Shown: piece by piece, positions 9,579-19,165 of the stretch
Layout of the letters: the number at the start of each line of letters is the position of its first letter
Position numbering within the stretch: the stretch's first letter is position 1
Source of the DNA: Treponema sp.
GTDB lineage: Bacteria; Spirochaetota; Spirochaetia; Treponematales; Treponemataceae
DNA length: 64,000 nucleotides
Assembly: GCA_024402665.1 (NCBI GenBank)
Contig: JAKSTI010000001.1
Coordinates: forward strand, 124,001 to 188,000
Reading direction: 5' to 3'
The notes under the pieces: generated by a model
The model's database searches: none
The model's input: the letters and a program-made list of their open reading frames with translations, nothing else
Told to the model about the DNA's origin: nothing
Made by a program: the position numbers and the translations under genes

Positions 9579-11712
9579 TCTGTGCACTCCATAATTCTTT
9601 GTATCTTCCATTCTGTTCCAATAATTCCTTATGGCTTCCACTTTCTTTAATTGTTCCTTTATCAAGTACAAAGATTTTGTCACAATCCTTTATTGTAGAA
9701 AGTCTATGGGCTACCATGATTATTGTTTTGCCTTTTAGATTATTGATTGTTTTCATAATTGATTTTTCAGAAATGCTGTCCAGACTTGCAGTTGCTTCAT
9801 CAAGAATAATTACATCCGGGTCTCCCATAAGGATTCTTGCAAGTGCAATTCTTTGACGTTCTCCACCAGATAAAGTTGTTCCGTTTTCACCAACAATTGT
9901 CCCAAATTTTTCTGGAAGTGCCATAATAAAATCCAGGGCTTCAGCTTTTCTTGCCGCTTCATAAATCATCTGAGGAGTAAAGTTTTCTACACCCCATGCA
10001 ATGTTTTCTGCAATTGTTCCGCTAAAAAGAAGACTTTCCTGTGGAACATACCCGATTTTCTTTCTGTAATCAGAAGTCTTTATTAAAGAAATGTCTCTTG
10101 AATCAAAAAGAATAGAACCTTCATCCCACTTATAAAATTTCATGAGAAGTTTTAACAAAGTAGATTTGCCAGTTCCAGAAAGCCCTACAAAAGCAACTTT
10201 TTCTCCTTTATTGATAGTGCAGTTAATATTGTCCAGAGTTTTTTTTCTTGTGCCGTATGAAAAACCAAGATTCTGAATTTCAATTTTGTCAGAAAGAGCT
10301 GATGCTTCTTCACAATAATTTCCTTCAGTAAATTCTTCTTCAATTTCCATAACATCATTTAATCTTTCTGCGGCTACAATTGCTTCTTGAATTGCCGGTT
10401 GCATTGTTAATAATCTGCTTAAAGGACCAAGGAAAAAACTTGATAAAGTTGTAAAAGAAATTAACTGACCTAAAGAAAGTTCCCCATTAAAGATCTTGTG
10501 ACTTCCTGCCCAGAAGATTAAAAGAGTTCCAAGTCCTGAAAGAAAGAACTGAATCATGCCGTTTAAGTTTCCAAAAGATTCCAGCTTGATTCCAAGATTT
10601 GCCGCAGTTACAGTTTTGATTTCATTTCTGCGGAAAGCTTTTACTTCAGTTGACAGCGCTTTAATTGTAGAAATCCCATTGATAGTTTCATACATAGCCG
10701 CATTTTTATCTGCTTCAGCAATTGCCTTTGCCCTGATTAATCTTTTGAAAATTTTTGCAGTGAGTAAAACTAAAATTCCAGAAATGATTACTGGAACCAT
10801 TGTAATATATAGAAGAGAGGAACCTAATTTTAATAGGATTCCACCTCCTGCCAGAAGCATAAATGAATCTAACAAAACAGAAACTGTTGTTGAAGAAAGT
10901 GTATGTCTTATAGTTTCTGTGTCTCTTAGTCTTGAAAGAATTTCCCCGGTTTTTCTTGCAGTGAAGAAGGAGAGGGGAAGCTTTAAAAGATGATTGAAAA
11001 ATTCACAGATAAGGGAAATATTGATTTTAGTTCCAAGATATAATGTAAGCTGATTTCTACAGTACATTAAGATGGACTGAAAAAGTATTACCATTAAATA
11101 ACAGATTGAACAGATATTTAATGTTGACCTTACTTCTGTGTAAAGAACTTCATCAATTAAAAAGCGGAAGTAAAACGAAATTAAAACTCCAAATACAGTA
11201 AGAAGTAAACTGGAAAGAAGAATTTTTCCTGCAATTGTTTTGTGAGGTTTAAAAAATTGGAACAATCTGGAGAAAAGACCATCGTTTTCATCTTTTTTTT
11301 CAAAAGACTCTTCTGGTTTACAAAGAAAGAAAATTCCTGTCCAGAGACGATTAAAGTCTGAAATGGGAAGTTTTTTTACTCCATCTGCAGGATCAAAAAC
11401 CCTGACCTTATCCTTTTTTACACTCTCAACCACAACATAATGTTCTGTCTGCTCTGTTTTTGTATGGAAAATAGCTGGAAACGGAATCTGTTGTAAGATC
11501 CCTCTGTCTACCGCAGTAAACCCTTTACAAGTAAGGCCGTTCTTTTCAGCACAAACTGCAATGCCGTACCCAGAGGTTCCTTCAGTATCAGTACCGGCAG
11601 CAATTCGCAGCTTACGAATAGTTTCCTTTCTTCCGTAAAAGCCCAACAGCATTCTCAAACAAGCAGCGGCGCAGTCAGATTCGTCGTGCTGTAAATGCAG
11701 CTTTAATTTCAT
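9568..11712 (-). CDS. peptidase C39-containing ABC exporter (bacteriocin/peptide type)
   Basis: A 714-residue fusion of three modules. Residues 1–130 are a C39 cysteine peptidase with an intact triad: Gln8 (oxyanion), Cys14 in the DCAAACLR motif, His91 (HYVVV) and Asp107 (DPADG). Residues about 160–440 form the six-helix ABC exporter domain. The nucleotide-binding domain has Walker A GLSGTGKST (510–518), signature LSGGERQ (614–620) and Walker B VIILDEA (634–640). Family members cut a double-glycine leader and export the peptide. No double-glycine precursor gene was found nearby, so the cargo is unknown. This is the first gene of a minus-strand operon, preceded by a G-rich SD (GGGGG). Confidence 0.94.
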   Translation of the reverse strand: MKLKLHLQHDESDCAAACLRMLLGFYGRKETIRKLRIAAGTDTEGTSGYGIAVCAEKNGLTCKGFTAVDRGILQQIPFPAIFHTKTEQTEHYVVVESVKKDKVRVFDPADGVKKLPISDFNRLWTGIFFLCKPEESFEKKDENDGLFSRLFQFFKPHKTIAGKILLSSLLLTVFGVLISFYFRFLIDEVLYTEVRSTLNICSICYLMVILFQSILMYCRNQLTLYLGTKINISLICEFFNHLLKLPLSFFTARKTGEILSRLRDTETIRHTLSSTTVSVLLDSFMLLAGGGILLKLGSSLLYITMVPVIISGILVLLTAKIFKRLIRAKAIAEADKNAAMYETINGISTIKALSTEVKAFRRNEIKTVTAANLGIKLESFGNLNGMIQFFLSGLGTLLIFWAGSHKIFNGELSLGQLISFTTLSSFFLGPLSRLLTMQPAIQEAIVAAERLNDVMEIEEEFTEGNYCEEASALSDKIEIQNLGFSYGTRKKTLDNINCTINKGEKVAFVGLSGTGKSTLLKLLMKFYKWDEGSILFDSRDISLIKTSDYRKKIGYVPQESLLFSGTIAENIAWGVENFTPQMIYEAARKAEALDFIMALPEKFGTIVGENGTTLSGGERQRIALARILMGDPDVIILDEATASLDSISEKSIMKTINNLKGKTIIMVAHRLSTIKDCDKIFVLDKGTIKESGSHKELLEQNGRYKELWSAQNEE

Positions 11713-11833
11713 AATACCCCCAAAAAATTATTAAATATGAAGACTAAAAATCCTCACTTATATATCTATTTTTTTTATGAGATTTCGGACCATTTTTGCC
11801 TTAGGAATGATTAAAAAAATGAAAAAATTGTGG

Positions 11834-11839
11834 TATAAT
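11834..11839 (+). promoter_or_regulatory. extended -10 promoter element
   Basis: TGGTATAAT (11831–11839) is a TGn-extended consensus -10. The -35 region 17 bp upstream (TTAAAA, 11811–11816) is poor. It ends 19 bp before the ATG at 11859, with an SD GGAG at 11849–11852, so the leader would be very short. Confidence 0.6.
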
Positions 11840-11858
11840 TTTTTGTCTGGAGAAAAAA

Positions 11859-14654
11859 ATGTTAAAAAGATTTGTATTTTTAAGTTTTGTTTTGTTGTGT
11901 ACATCACTTCCTGTTTTTTCGCAGAGTGATATTTATAAATCCCTTATGAAAAAAGCAAAAGAATATGAATCAAAAAATGAGTGGGTTTATGCTTTAGGTT
12001 ATTATGCAGATGCCTTTACAGAAGATCCTGAATATTCTATTGACGCTTATAACCGCTATAAAGAAATCTTAAATTCAATTGAAAAAGGAAATCCGGGGCT
12101 TGAAGAATGTGCCGGTGTAAAACTTTTTAACGGCTGGAAATCTCTTCTTATTAATGCAGAAAAATACTGGACAGAATATTCTCCTTATGAATACTCGCTT
12201 TCAAAACTTGAACTGAAAAATGTTGTTAATGAAACTGCCGCTGATTATCACGCTACACTTAAAGTAAAATGCAGTGAAAAATTCAAAGAAATGATGGATG
12301 CAATTGTTACAGGTTATGGTATTGCAAGAAAAGATACCTGGGATTTACCAAAGGCCGCATCAATCACTTATCTTGAAAACGATTCTTATTTTAAACTTTC
12401 ATCTTACTGGCCTGCAATTTCAATTTCAAAACTGGAAAATGCAAAAAAAACTGTAAAAACTGATTTTGCCGAATATTATCCTGTTGTAAAAACTCAGACT
12501 AGTTATAATAACAAAGGTGTTGCCGTTTATTCTGCATGTCCTGAATATACTGTTAGTGAAAACTGGAATGAAAAGCAGCAGAAAAATGTAAAATCTTATA
12601 CAGAAACAGGAATTTATGAATTCTATAATGCCTTTGCATATATTTCTAATGAAAAATTAATGTATGAAGTAAAAATCAAAGTTGTAGACGGTAAAGGAAA
12701 GCAGCTTATTGCCGGAAAAAGATTCCTTCCTTCTTTTGCCAATTCTTATGAAGTGATTTTTGAAAACGTTCCTATTAATATTGCCTCTATAATTGATGAA
12801 GGTGACGGCTATCCTCAGATTGAAAACATTTATCTTCTTTACGGCTATCAGAGTTCAGAAGATTTTAATTCGGAAGATAAAATGGGATTTAAAGCTCATC
12901 TTTCAGAACTGTCAATCCCACTTGCCAAAACAGAAGTTTACTATTTGTGGCAGGACAACAGTAACGACTTCCTTGATGCAAAAAAGAAACATGAATTTGA
13001 TCCTCTTATAAATAAACGTTTCCTCCAGATAAAAAAAGTTCAGTCTGCTGAGGGCGTAACTTATACTTTTGACATTCCTGGTAAAAAATATGCCTACTAT
13101 TTAGATAAAGAATTCGTTTATGAACTGGAAGACGGTTGTGTTCCTTTATGGTACATGTGCAATCGTTTTAGTGTAATGAGCGGATTAAAACCATGTTATG
13201 ATAAATTCGGAAATCCTGCTGAAGGAAACGGCTATGGTATTGTAGAAGGTGGCCCTGCCGGAAAATTTATTCAGCGTTTTGAACCATTAACTTCAGATGA
13301 AGCGTACAAACGTTTTAGAACTTCTTATTCAGTTGCCATTAATTATCTTGATAGAGAAGACCTTGTTTCTCAGTTAAAAATTTTCTATGAAGGTTATAAT
13401 AAAGATTACGAATCTCATCTTAAAGAATATTTAAAGGTAATTGACGAATTACATGCTGCTACAAATGTTCAGAATTATGTAAGAATGGATTACGCAGTTG
13501 AAGCTGCAGAAAATGCCATTAGTGAAGACGCTTTGTATGGCGAATATTCAATTCCATTTGAAGAATACAAGCAAAAAGCAATTGGTGCAGAAGAATTATA
13601 TAAATCAACTGCAAGCAAGATTGAAAAAATTAAAACTGGAATTTACAGTGATAAATCTACAGTTAGCGAAATCAATAGTTTTGAAAAAACTGCCGCTTCT
13701 TTAGGAAAAGCTTTGTCAGATAATATTCTTAGAAATATTGTCAGTTCAAAAGAGGCTGTTGAAAAACTTGATTTTACAAATCTTGACGGAAAATTTGCTG
13801 AATATAAAGAAAAAACTTCTGGAGCTGATGTTCTTTATGCAGATGCCAATGAAAAAATCACTACTCTTGAAAAATTATTAAAAGGTGATCCTGCTTCTAA
13901 AAAAAGCATTGATGCATATAAAGCTAAAGTTGCAGATTTACACGCCGCTCTTGAAATTGAAGATCTTGTAAAAGTTCTTAGTACAAAAACAATTCTTGAA
14001 GCTGATGTAAAAACTATTCCTGCTCTTGAGGCTACTGCCGCTGAACTTAAAGAAGAAGCAGATGTGATGAAGTTCCAGTTGAAATCAAAAGAATTAATGT
14101 TTGCTGATGTAAAAACAACTTTGGGAAGTTCAAAACGTCATGCCAAAACAATTGAATTTATTGAAAATCAGGTAATGGAATTAAAATATCGTTTTGAATC
14201 TGAAAGTGTTTACGAAATTGTAAAAAGCAAGCCTCTTCTTGAAGAAGTAGATATTGAATCTCTTGCAAAAGATGCTGAATCTTATAAACAAATCAGAACA
14301 AAACAGGCTGATCTTGTAAGAATGCTTAGGGCTCAGGGAATCAGAGGGGACTATATTGATCAGAGAGAGATTGTAGCAACTCACGTAGCGGCAACTCGTT
14401 TTGAAAAAAATGAAGTTCTTAATAACATGAGCATTCTTATTGAAAAGTATTTTGCTTTCAAAGTTGAAACTATAGATAAAAAATCCCCAGCTTCAAAATC
14501 AGCTTTGAAACAGGGAAACATTATTCTTATAGAATTAGATTCTTTGTATGAATTACTTTCAACTGCAGAAAACGATGCTGTTGTTGAATTAAAGTATGTA
14601 AAAACAAAGGAAGCACAGAATCTTTCAACAACAGACTTTAAGGTTCAGAAATAA
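11859..14654 (+). CDS. large secreted protein of unknown function
   Basis: A 931-residue protein with a signal peptide (MLKRFVFLSFVLLCTSLPVFSQ). Residues about 25–60 look like a TPR-type helical pair (EYESKNEWVYALGYYADAF). The middle part (to about 530) is mixed alpha/beta with aromatic-rich strands. Residues about 530–850 are long, charged and helical, probably coiled-coil, with loose repeats of Lys/Glu/Ala. A short C-terminal segment (VETIDKKSPASKSALKQGNIILI) resembles the ligand-groove part of a PDZ domain, but this is tentative. No enzyme motif is recognised. It is monocistronic by layout, divergent from the exporter operon and convergent with the next gene. Confidence 0.75.
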   Translation: MLKRFVFLSFVLLCTSLPVFSQSDIYKSLMKKAKEYESKNEWVYALGYYADAFTEDPEYSIDAYNRYKEILNSIEKGNPGLEECAGVKLFNGWKSLLINAEKYWTEYSPYEYSLSKLELKNVVNETAADYHATLKVKCSEKFKEMMDAIVTGYGIARKDTWDLPKAASITYLENDSYFKLSSYWPAISISKLENAKKTVKTDFAEYYPVVKTQTSYNNKGVAVYSACPEYTVSENWNEKQQKNVKSYTETGIYEFYNAFAYISNEKLMYEVKIKVVDGKGKQLIAGKRFLPSFANSYEVIFENVPINIASIIDEGDGYPQIENIYLLYGYQSSEDFNSEDKMGFKAHLSELSIPLAKTEVYYLWQDNSNDFLDAKKKHEFDPLINKRFLQIKKVQSAEGVTYTFDIPGKKYAYYLDKEFVYELEDGCVPLWYMCNRFSVMSGLKPCYDKFGNPAEGNGYGIVEGGPAGKFIQRFEPLTSDEAYKRFRTSYSVAINYLDREDLVSQLKIFYEGYNKDYESHLKEYLKVIDELHAATNVQNYVRMDYAVEAAENAISEDALYGEYSIPFEEYKQKAIGAEELYKSTASKIEKIKTGIYSDKSTVSEINSFEKTAASLGKALSDNILRNIVSSKEAVEKLDFTNLDGKFAEYKEKTSGADVLYADANEKITTLEKLLKGDPASKKSIDAYKAKVADLHAALEIEDLVKVLSTKTILEADVKTIPALEATAAELKEEADVMKFQLKSKELMFADVKTTLGSSKRHAKTIEFIENQVMELKYRFESESVYEIVKSKPLLEEVDIESLAKDAESYKQIRTKQADLVRMLRAQGIRGDYIDQREIVATHVAATRFEKNEVLNNMSILIEKYFAFKVETIDKKSPASKSALKQGNIILIELDSLYELLSTAENDAVVELKYVKTKEAQNLSTTDFKVQK

Positions 14655-14670
14655 AAGAGACTTTGGTTTA

Positions 14671-15555
14671 TTAGTTGTAAATGTAAATACTGTCTAAAGA
14701 TTTATTAATCCATTTGCTTGTTTCAACAGGATAAGTCTGGGCAACATGGATAAATGCAATTACAGCTTCTTCGTAATTACCAAGGAAGAAATAAGCTTCT
14801 CCCATGTAGAAATAAGCTCTGTTTAAAACTTTTGCAGAAATGTTTCTTTTTACAAGGGTCTGAAGCTGACTTAATGCCTGTTCATACTTTTCCTGAACAA
14901 ATGTATTTTTCAAAACTGTAAAAAGCAGGTAATCGTCGCCACCATCTGGAGAAATCAAATCTTCTTCAAAAAAATATGGAGTAAAGTTTTCTGCAGAGGA
15001 ATTTTTCTTTTTGTCAGAAAGCAATGCCACAGCTTCAATAGATTCTTCTGAAATCTGTTCTTCTTCTTCATCCATTCCAGAAAGCAAATCAAGGAAAGGA
15101 AGAGGAGTTTCTCTCATAGTTCCATTTTTATAAAGTTTTTCGTCCGGTTCAGTCTTTTTTTGTTCTGCCGGTTTTTCTTTCATAATAAGATGAACTCCTG
15201 TAGCAGTTGTATTTACTGAAACAAGAACATATTCGTAAGGTTTGTTTGTATAGCTGATTACTGTATAAAAATAATCTTTGTAATCTTTTACTGAATCTGT
15301 ATAGCCTGTAGAATCTGGAGTAAGGTCTGCAATCTTTTGTGCATCTTTTAAATCGTAATATGAATAAACAGGTTTTGTACTTCTGTAAAGAACATATTTT
15401 GAAATTTTTTCATCAGGATTTTTAGGAAGTGTCCAGTAAACATTAATTTTTGTTCCCTTAGAGGCCTTTGCCTGAATGTCCTGAATGATTGGTCTTTCTG
15501 CGTAAAGTGAAGCAGATAAAAGTAAACCTGTTAATAAAATCAAAAGCTTTTTCAT
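14671..15555 (-). CDS. secreted fibronectin-III/TPR-like protein
   Basis: A 294-residue protein with a signal peptide ending SLYA (about residue 19). Residues about 25–120 look like a fibronectin type III domain (KGTKINVYWTLPKN then KYVLYRSTKPV, a D-S-T-G-Y-T-D turn, and DYFYTVISYTNK). An acidic, low-complexity linker follows. The C-terminal 70 residues form TPR-like helices (QALSQLQTLVKRNISAK and FYMGEAYFFLGNYEEAVIAF). It is likely a periplasmic binding or scaffolding protein; no catalytic motif is seen. It ends 16 bp from the convergent gene. No orthologue name can be given. Confidence 0.75.
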   Translation of the reverse strand: MKKLLILLTGLLLSASLYAERPIIQDIQAKASKGTKINVYWTLPKNPDEKISKYVLYRSTKPVYSYYDLKDAQKIADLTPDSTGYTDSVKDYKDYFYTVISYTNKPYEYVLVSVNTTATGVHLIMKEKPAEQKKTEPDEKLYKNGTMRETPLPFLDLLSGMDEEEEQISEESIEAVALLSDKKKNSSAENFTPYFFEEDLISPDGGDDYLLFTVLKNTFVQEKYEQALSQLQTLVKRNISAKVLNRAYFYMGEAYFFLGNYEEAVIAFIHVAQTYPVETSKWINKSLDSIYIYN

Positions 15556-15647
15556 ACAATATTAAATTGTATTTCACCATTTTTTTTCTGTCAACCATTG
15601 GCTTCTAACGGTTGTAAATAGTTACATTTATTGTTAAATTATTAGTT

Positions 15648-16785
15648 ATGTTAGAAGAAATTAAAATCCCAATTGAACAGTTACGTGAAGATATTATGAA
15701 CGTTTGGGGGCGTCTTTGACTCTGCTTCCATTGATAAATCTATAAAAGAAAAAGAAAAGCTTACAGAAGAACCTGGATTCTGGGACGATCATGAAGCCGC
15801 AGAAAAAGTTATGAGTCAGATTCGTAAGCTTAAAAGCCGTGTTGAACCATGGCGTAAGATTATAGCAGACATGGACGATATTGATGCAATGTATGAACTT
15901 GCAGTGGAATCTGGCGAACAGTCAGAAGAAGATGAAGTTCGTGCAATGTACGATGCAGCTAAAGAACAATTTGAAAAATTAAATATATTAAATCTTCTTT
16001 CAGGTGAAGTTGATCAGAATGATGCCTTCCTTACAGTACATGCAGGTGCTGGTGGAACAGAGGCATGTGACTGGGCTTATATGCTTAGCCGAATGTATTT
16101 GCGCTGGGCTGAACGTCATGGTTATAAAACAGAAGTTATGGATGAACTTGAAGCTGAAGGTGGAATTAAATCTATTACAATTCAGATTAGTGGTGATTTT
16201 GTATACGGTTATTTAAAAGGTGAAGGCGGTATTCATCGTCTTGTTCGTATTTCTCCTTTTGATGCTAATGCACGCCGTCATACATCTTTTGCTTCTGTTT
16301 ATGTTTATCCTGTTTTGGATGACACAATTGAAGTTGATATTAAACCAGAAGATCTTCGTGTAGATACATACCGCGCTGGTGGTAAAGGTGGGCAGCATGT
16401 TAATAAAACTGACTCTGCTGTTCGTTTTACTCATATTCCAACCGGTATTGTTGTTGCTTGTCAGACTGAACGAAGCCAGATTATGAACAGACAGTCTTGT
16501 ATGAATATGCTTAAGGCTCGTCTTTATGAATATTACAGAGAGCAGAAAGAAAAGGAAAACTCTAAGTTTGCTGCTGAAAAAAAAGATATTTCTTTTGGAA
16601 GTCAGATTCGCTCTTATGTATTCTGTCCATATACTATGGTAAAAGATCATCGTACAAAATTCTCTGTAGGAAATATTCAGGGTGTTATGGATGGCGATCT
16701 TGATGAATTTATGAATTCTTACCTGGTTGCTAAATGGAAAGGCCTTTCAATGGATGGTTCCGCTGATGATGATGAGGATATGTAG
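15648..16785 (+). CDS. prfB: peptide chain release factor 2 (programmed +1 frameshift)
   Basis: RF2 releases peptides at UGA and UAA. The gene is in two frames: codons 1–23 from the ATG at 15648 end at an in-frame TGA (15717–15719), and the rest reads on in the +1 frame from GAC at 15718. The slip site CTT TGA C (15714–15720), with an internal GGGGG three bases upstream of CTT, matches the autoregulatory site of E. coli prfB, spacing included. The joined product is 378 residues with GGQ at 247–249 and the family segment SPFDANARRHTSFA, so the length is normal. No SD is visible before the start ATG. It overlaps the following gene. Confidence 0.96.
15706..15720 (+). promoter_or_regulatory. prfB +1 frameshift signal
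   Basis: The anti-SD-pairing run GGGGG (15706–15710), a 3-nt spacer, the slippery CTT codon and the TGA stop followed by C make the classical feedback element. Low RF2 slows termination at TGA, the ribosome slips by +1, and more RF2 is made. Confidence 0.93.
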
Positions 16786-18280
16786 TTTTAATACTGCAAA
16801 AAAACTTTTTTCATCAATAATTCTATTTTTAATCTCATCCCTTGCTTTTTCTCAGGAAAAAAACTGGGTTTTTACAGCCCAGAAATTTTCTTATACAGGA
16901 AAAGCAAATTCTGTTATTTCAGATGGTTTTTGTACAATGTTTCCACAGCAGCTTATGGAGAAACTTGTTTCAGGCTCTGCGGCTCCTTACAGAACAATTG
17001 GCGATGAAGAATTGCTGGAACGTCAGTTTTATAATCTTAAAAAAGAAAGAACATCATTGTTTCTTCAGCTTTCTAATGAGCTGCAGAAAAGAGATTCAAT
17101 TTTGCTGAATAATTACAGCGAAAAACAACTTGAAGAAAAAATTAATGCCCAGAAATCAGCAATTGAAGAAGTTCAAAAAAAAATCAATGAAAATCTGAAT
17201 AAACAAAAAGAAATTGAACAGGCTTTTGCTTCAAATGATGCCGTTCAAATAGAAAAATTCCTTGAAGAGACAAAACGTAATCAGCTGGAAAAAATTACTT
17301 CAACAGGAGAAACTCTTTTTGAAAAATCAACAGATTCTTTAGAAAAAGAATTAATGGGTAAAGGAATCAGCGGATTAATCACTGGAAATGTAAAAGCCTT
17401 TGGTGAATATCTTCAGATTTCTGTTGAAGTTACATATTTTCCGGGAAACAAAAAAATTGCAACAGTTACGGAATTTGGTACAGTCAGTGAAGCAGAACTT
17501 CTTGTTTCAAGTATTTCCCGCCAGCTCCTGCCATCTGTAATAAATGCTTTGCCATCTAATTTAAAATTTAAAATCAATCCAGAAGAGGCAAAAGCCCAGA
17601 TTTACATTGACGGGGTTCTTAATAAAGAATTACGGGATTATTTTATTGTAGACTCTGGTGTTCATACTATAGAAATCTCTGCAGACGGATATGCAAAAAC
17701 TTCTGTTTCATATCTGTTTGAAGGAAATACAAATTATATTGTTGAAGTTAATTTACGGGAAGAAGAAAATGGAAATCTTACCATAAATTTCGTGAATCCT
17801 GTAAACGGCAATTTGTTTTACAATGGAGAAAGTATTTCTGTTTCAGAGGAATCGCCTGCTCAAATTGTAATCAACGGAAAAACAGTTCTGGCTCAGTTTA
17901 TTTCAGAAAATAATGAATCTGCATTTGTGTATATTCCCGCAGAATTGCTTTCTTCTGACAGTCAGGTTCAGCTTGCCATTAAGAATTTCAGTTCTGCCGA
18001 TTACATTGAAAAACGCCGTAGATGGATGTATACTTCTTATAGTGTTTTAATCACTTCATTAATTCCTGCTTATTATTTAAAAGGAAAAGTTAATACTTAT
18101 ACTAATGCAGCTGGCCTTGGAATAATCAGTAGTGAAAAAGATATTGATACTGCAAATAAATGGCTTACCGCTTCTAACATTTCCACTGGAATTTCAATCG
18201 GATGTGGTGTCTGGTTTGTATATGAATTAATCCGCTATTTATATGCGGCCAACAACATTCTTCCTGTAGAAGCAGAATAA
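16772..18280 (+). CDS. secreted PEGA-domain protein
   Basis: About 502 residues from the ATG at 16772, the last start codon before the signal peptide (FSSIILFLISSLAFSQ); starts two or one codons earlier are equally possible. It overlaps the end of prfB by 14 bp, so coupling is likely. A coiled-coil region (about residues 95–170) is followed by a PEGA domain (about 255–330: AQIYIDGVLNKELRDYF, HTIEISADGY), a beta domain often found on surface proteins, then two C-terminal hydrophobic segments. Function unknown; probably envelope-associated. A gap of 15 bp separates it from ftsY. Confidence 0.75.
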   Translation: MRICSFNTAKKLFSSIILFLISSLAFSQEKNWVFTAQKFSYTGKANSVISDGFCTMFPQQLMEKLVSGSAAPYRTIGDEELLERQFYNLKKERTSLFLQLSNELQKRDSILLNNYSEKQLEEKINAQKSAIEEVQKKINENLNKQKEIEQAFASNDAVQIEKFLEETKRNQLEKITSTGETLFEKSTDSLEKELMGKGISGLITGNVKAFGEYLQISVEVTYFPGNKKIATVTEFGTVSEAELLVSSISRQLLPSVINALPSNLKFKINPEEAKAQIYIDGVLNKELRDYFIVDSGVHTIEISADGYAKTSVSYLFEGNTNYIVEVNLREEENGNLTINFVNPVNGNLFYNGESISVSEESPAQIVINGKTVLAQFISENNESAFVYIPAELLSSDSQVQLAIKNFSSADYIEKRRRWMYTSYSVLITSLIPAYYLKGKVNTYTNAAGLGIISSEKDIDTANKWLTASNISTGISIGCGVWFVYELIRYLYAANNILPVEAE

Positions 18281-18295
18281 ATTAAGGAAAATACT

Positions 18296-19165
18296 ATGAA
18301 AAAATCATTTGGTTCAAAATTCAAAATGCTGTTCTCAAAAACTAAAGTAAATGAAGATTTCTTTGAAGAACTTACAGATATTTTAGTAGAAGGCGATATT
18401 GGCGCAAAAGCTTCTTTTGAAATTGTTGATGAACTTCAGGAAATTTGTGAAAGCAAGAAAATCACTGAACAGGATGATATTATCAAAGAACTTAAAGCTC
18501 TTCTTTTGGAAAGCGTAAAATCAATTGACCTTGTTCCAGAAGCAGGTAAACAGAATGTATGGATGGTTCTTGGTGTAAATGGTGTTGGAAAAACTACCAG
18601 TGTTGCAAAAATGGCAAAATGGTTTAAAGAAAATGGTGTAGAAAATCTTGTTCTTGCCAGTGCAGATACTTTCCGTGCCGCTGCTATTGAACAGCTTGGA
18701 ATGCATGGTGAAAAAATTGGTGTTAGAGTAGTAAGTCATCAGCATGGTTCAGATCCTTCTGCAGTTGTTTTTGATGCCGCAGATGCCCTTAAATCAAAAG
18801 GACCAGGTTTAGTTCTTGCAGATACAGCAGGACGTCTTCATAATAAAGAAAATCTTGTAAGAGAATTACAGAAAATTGACAGAACTTGTACATCAAAAGC
18901 AGATGAAGGCTGTTATAAAAAAATCATCGTAATTGATTCTACAACAGGTCAGAATGCTTTGCGTCAGGCAGAAGTTTTTAATGAAGCCGTAGGAATAGAC
19001 GCTGTTGTTATGACAAAATTCGACTCTACTGCTAAAGGTGGCGTTGCAGTTTCTATTGGCCGTGAATTGAAAATCCCAGTTGCTTTTGTTTGCGATGGTG
19101 AGAAATACGAAAATATTTCAAAATTCGATGCAGAAAAATATATTGATGATTTCCTTGGCTTATAA
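18296..19165 (+). CDS. ftsY: signal recognition particle receptor FtsY
   Basis: SRP GTPase that delivers ribosomes making membrane proteins to SecYEG. In 289 residues it has the N helical bundle followed by the G domain: G1 GVNGVGKTT (93–101), G2 region ADTFRAAAIEQL (123–134), G3 DTAGR (176–180), G4 TKFD (240–243), then GGVAVSIG. The acidic N-terminal extension of E. coli FtsY is absent, as in many minimal versions. An SD-like AAGGAA stretch precedes the ATG. It heads a run of tightly overlapping genes for lipoprotein export. Confidence 0.97.
   Translation: MKKSFGSKFKMLFSKTKVNEDFFEELTDILVEGDIGAKASFEIVDELQEICESKKITEQDDIIKELKALLLESVKSIDLVPEAGKQNVWMVLGVNGVGKTTSVAKMAKWFKENGVENLVLASADTFRAAAIEQLGMHGEKIGVRVVSHQHGSDPSAVVFDAADALKSKGPGLVLADTAGRLHNKENLVRELQKIDRTCTSKADEGCYKKIIVIDSTTGQNALRQAEVFNEAVGIDAVVMTKFDSTAKGGVAVSIGRELKIPVAFVCDGEKYENISKFDAEKYIDDFLGL

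Noticed and set aside
9579-9683. Longer HlyD start at 9683
   Set aside because: It would overlap the exporter gene by more than 100 bp; the ATG at 9578 has an SD and a normal N-terminus before the membrane helix.
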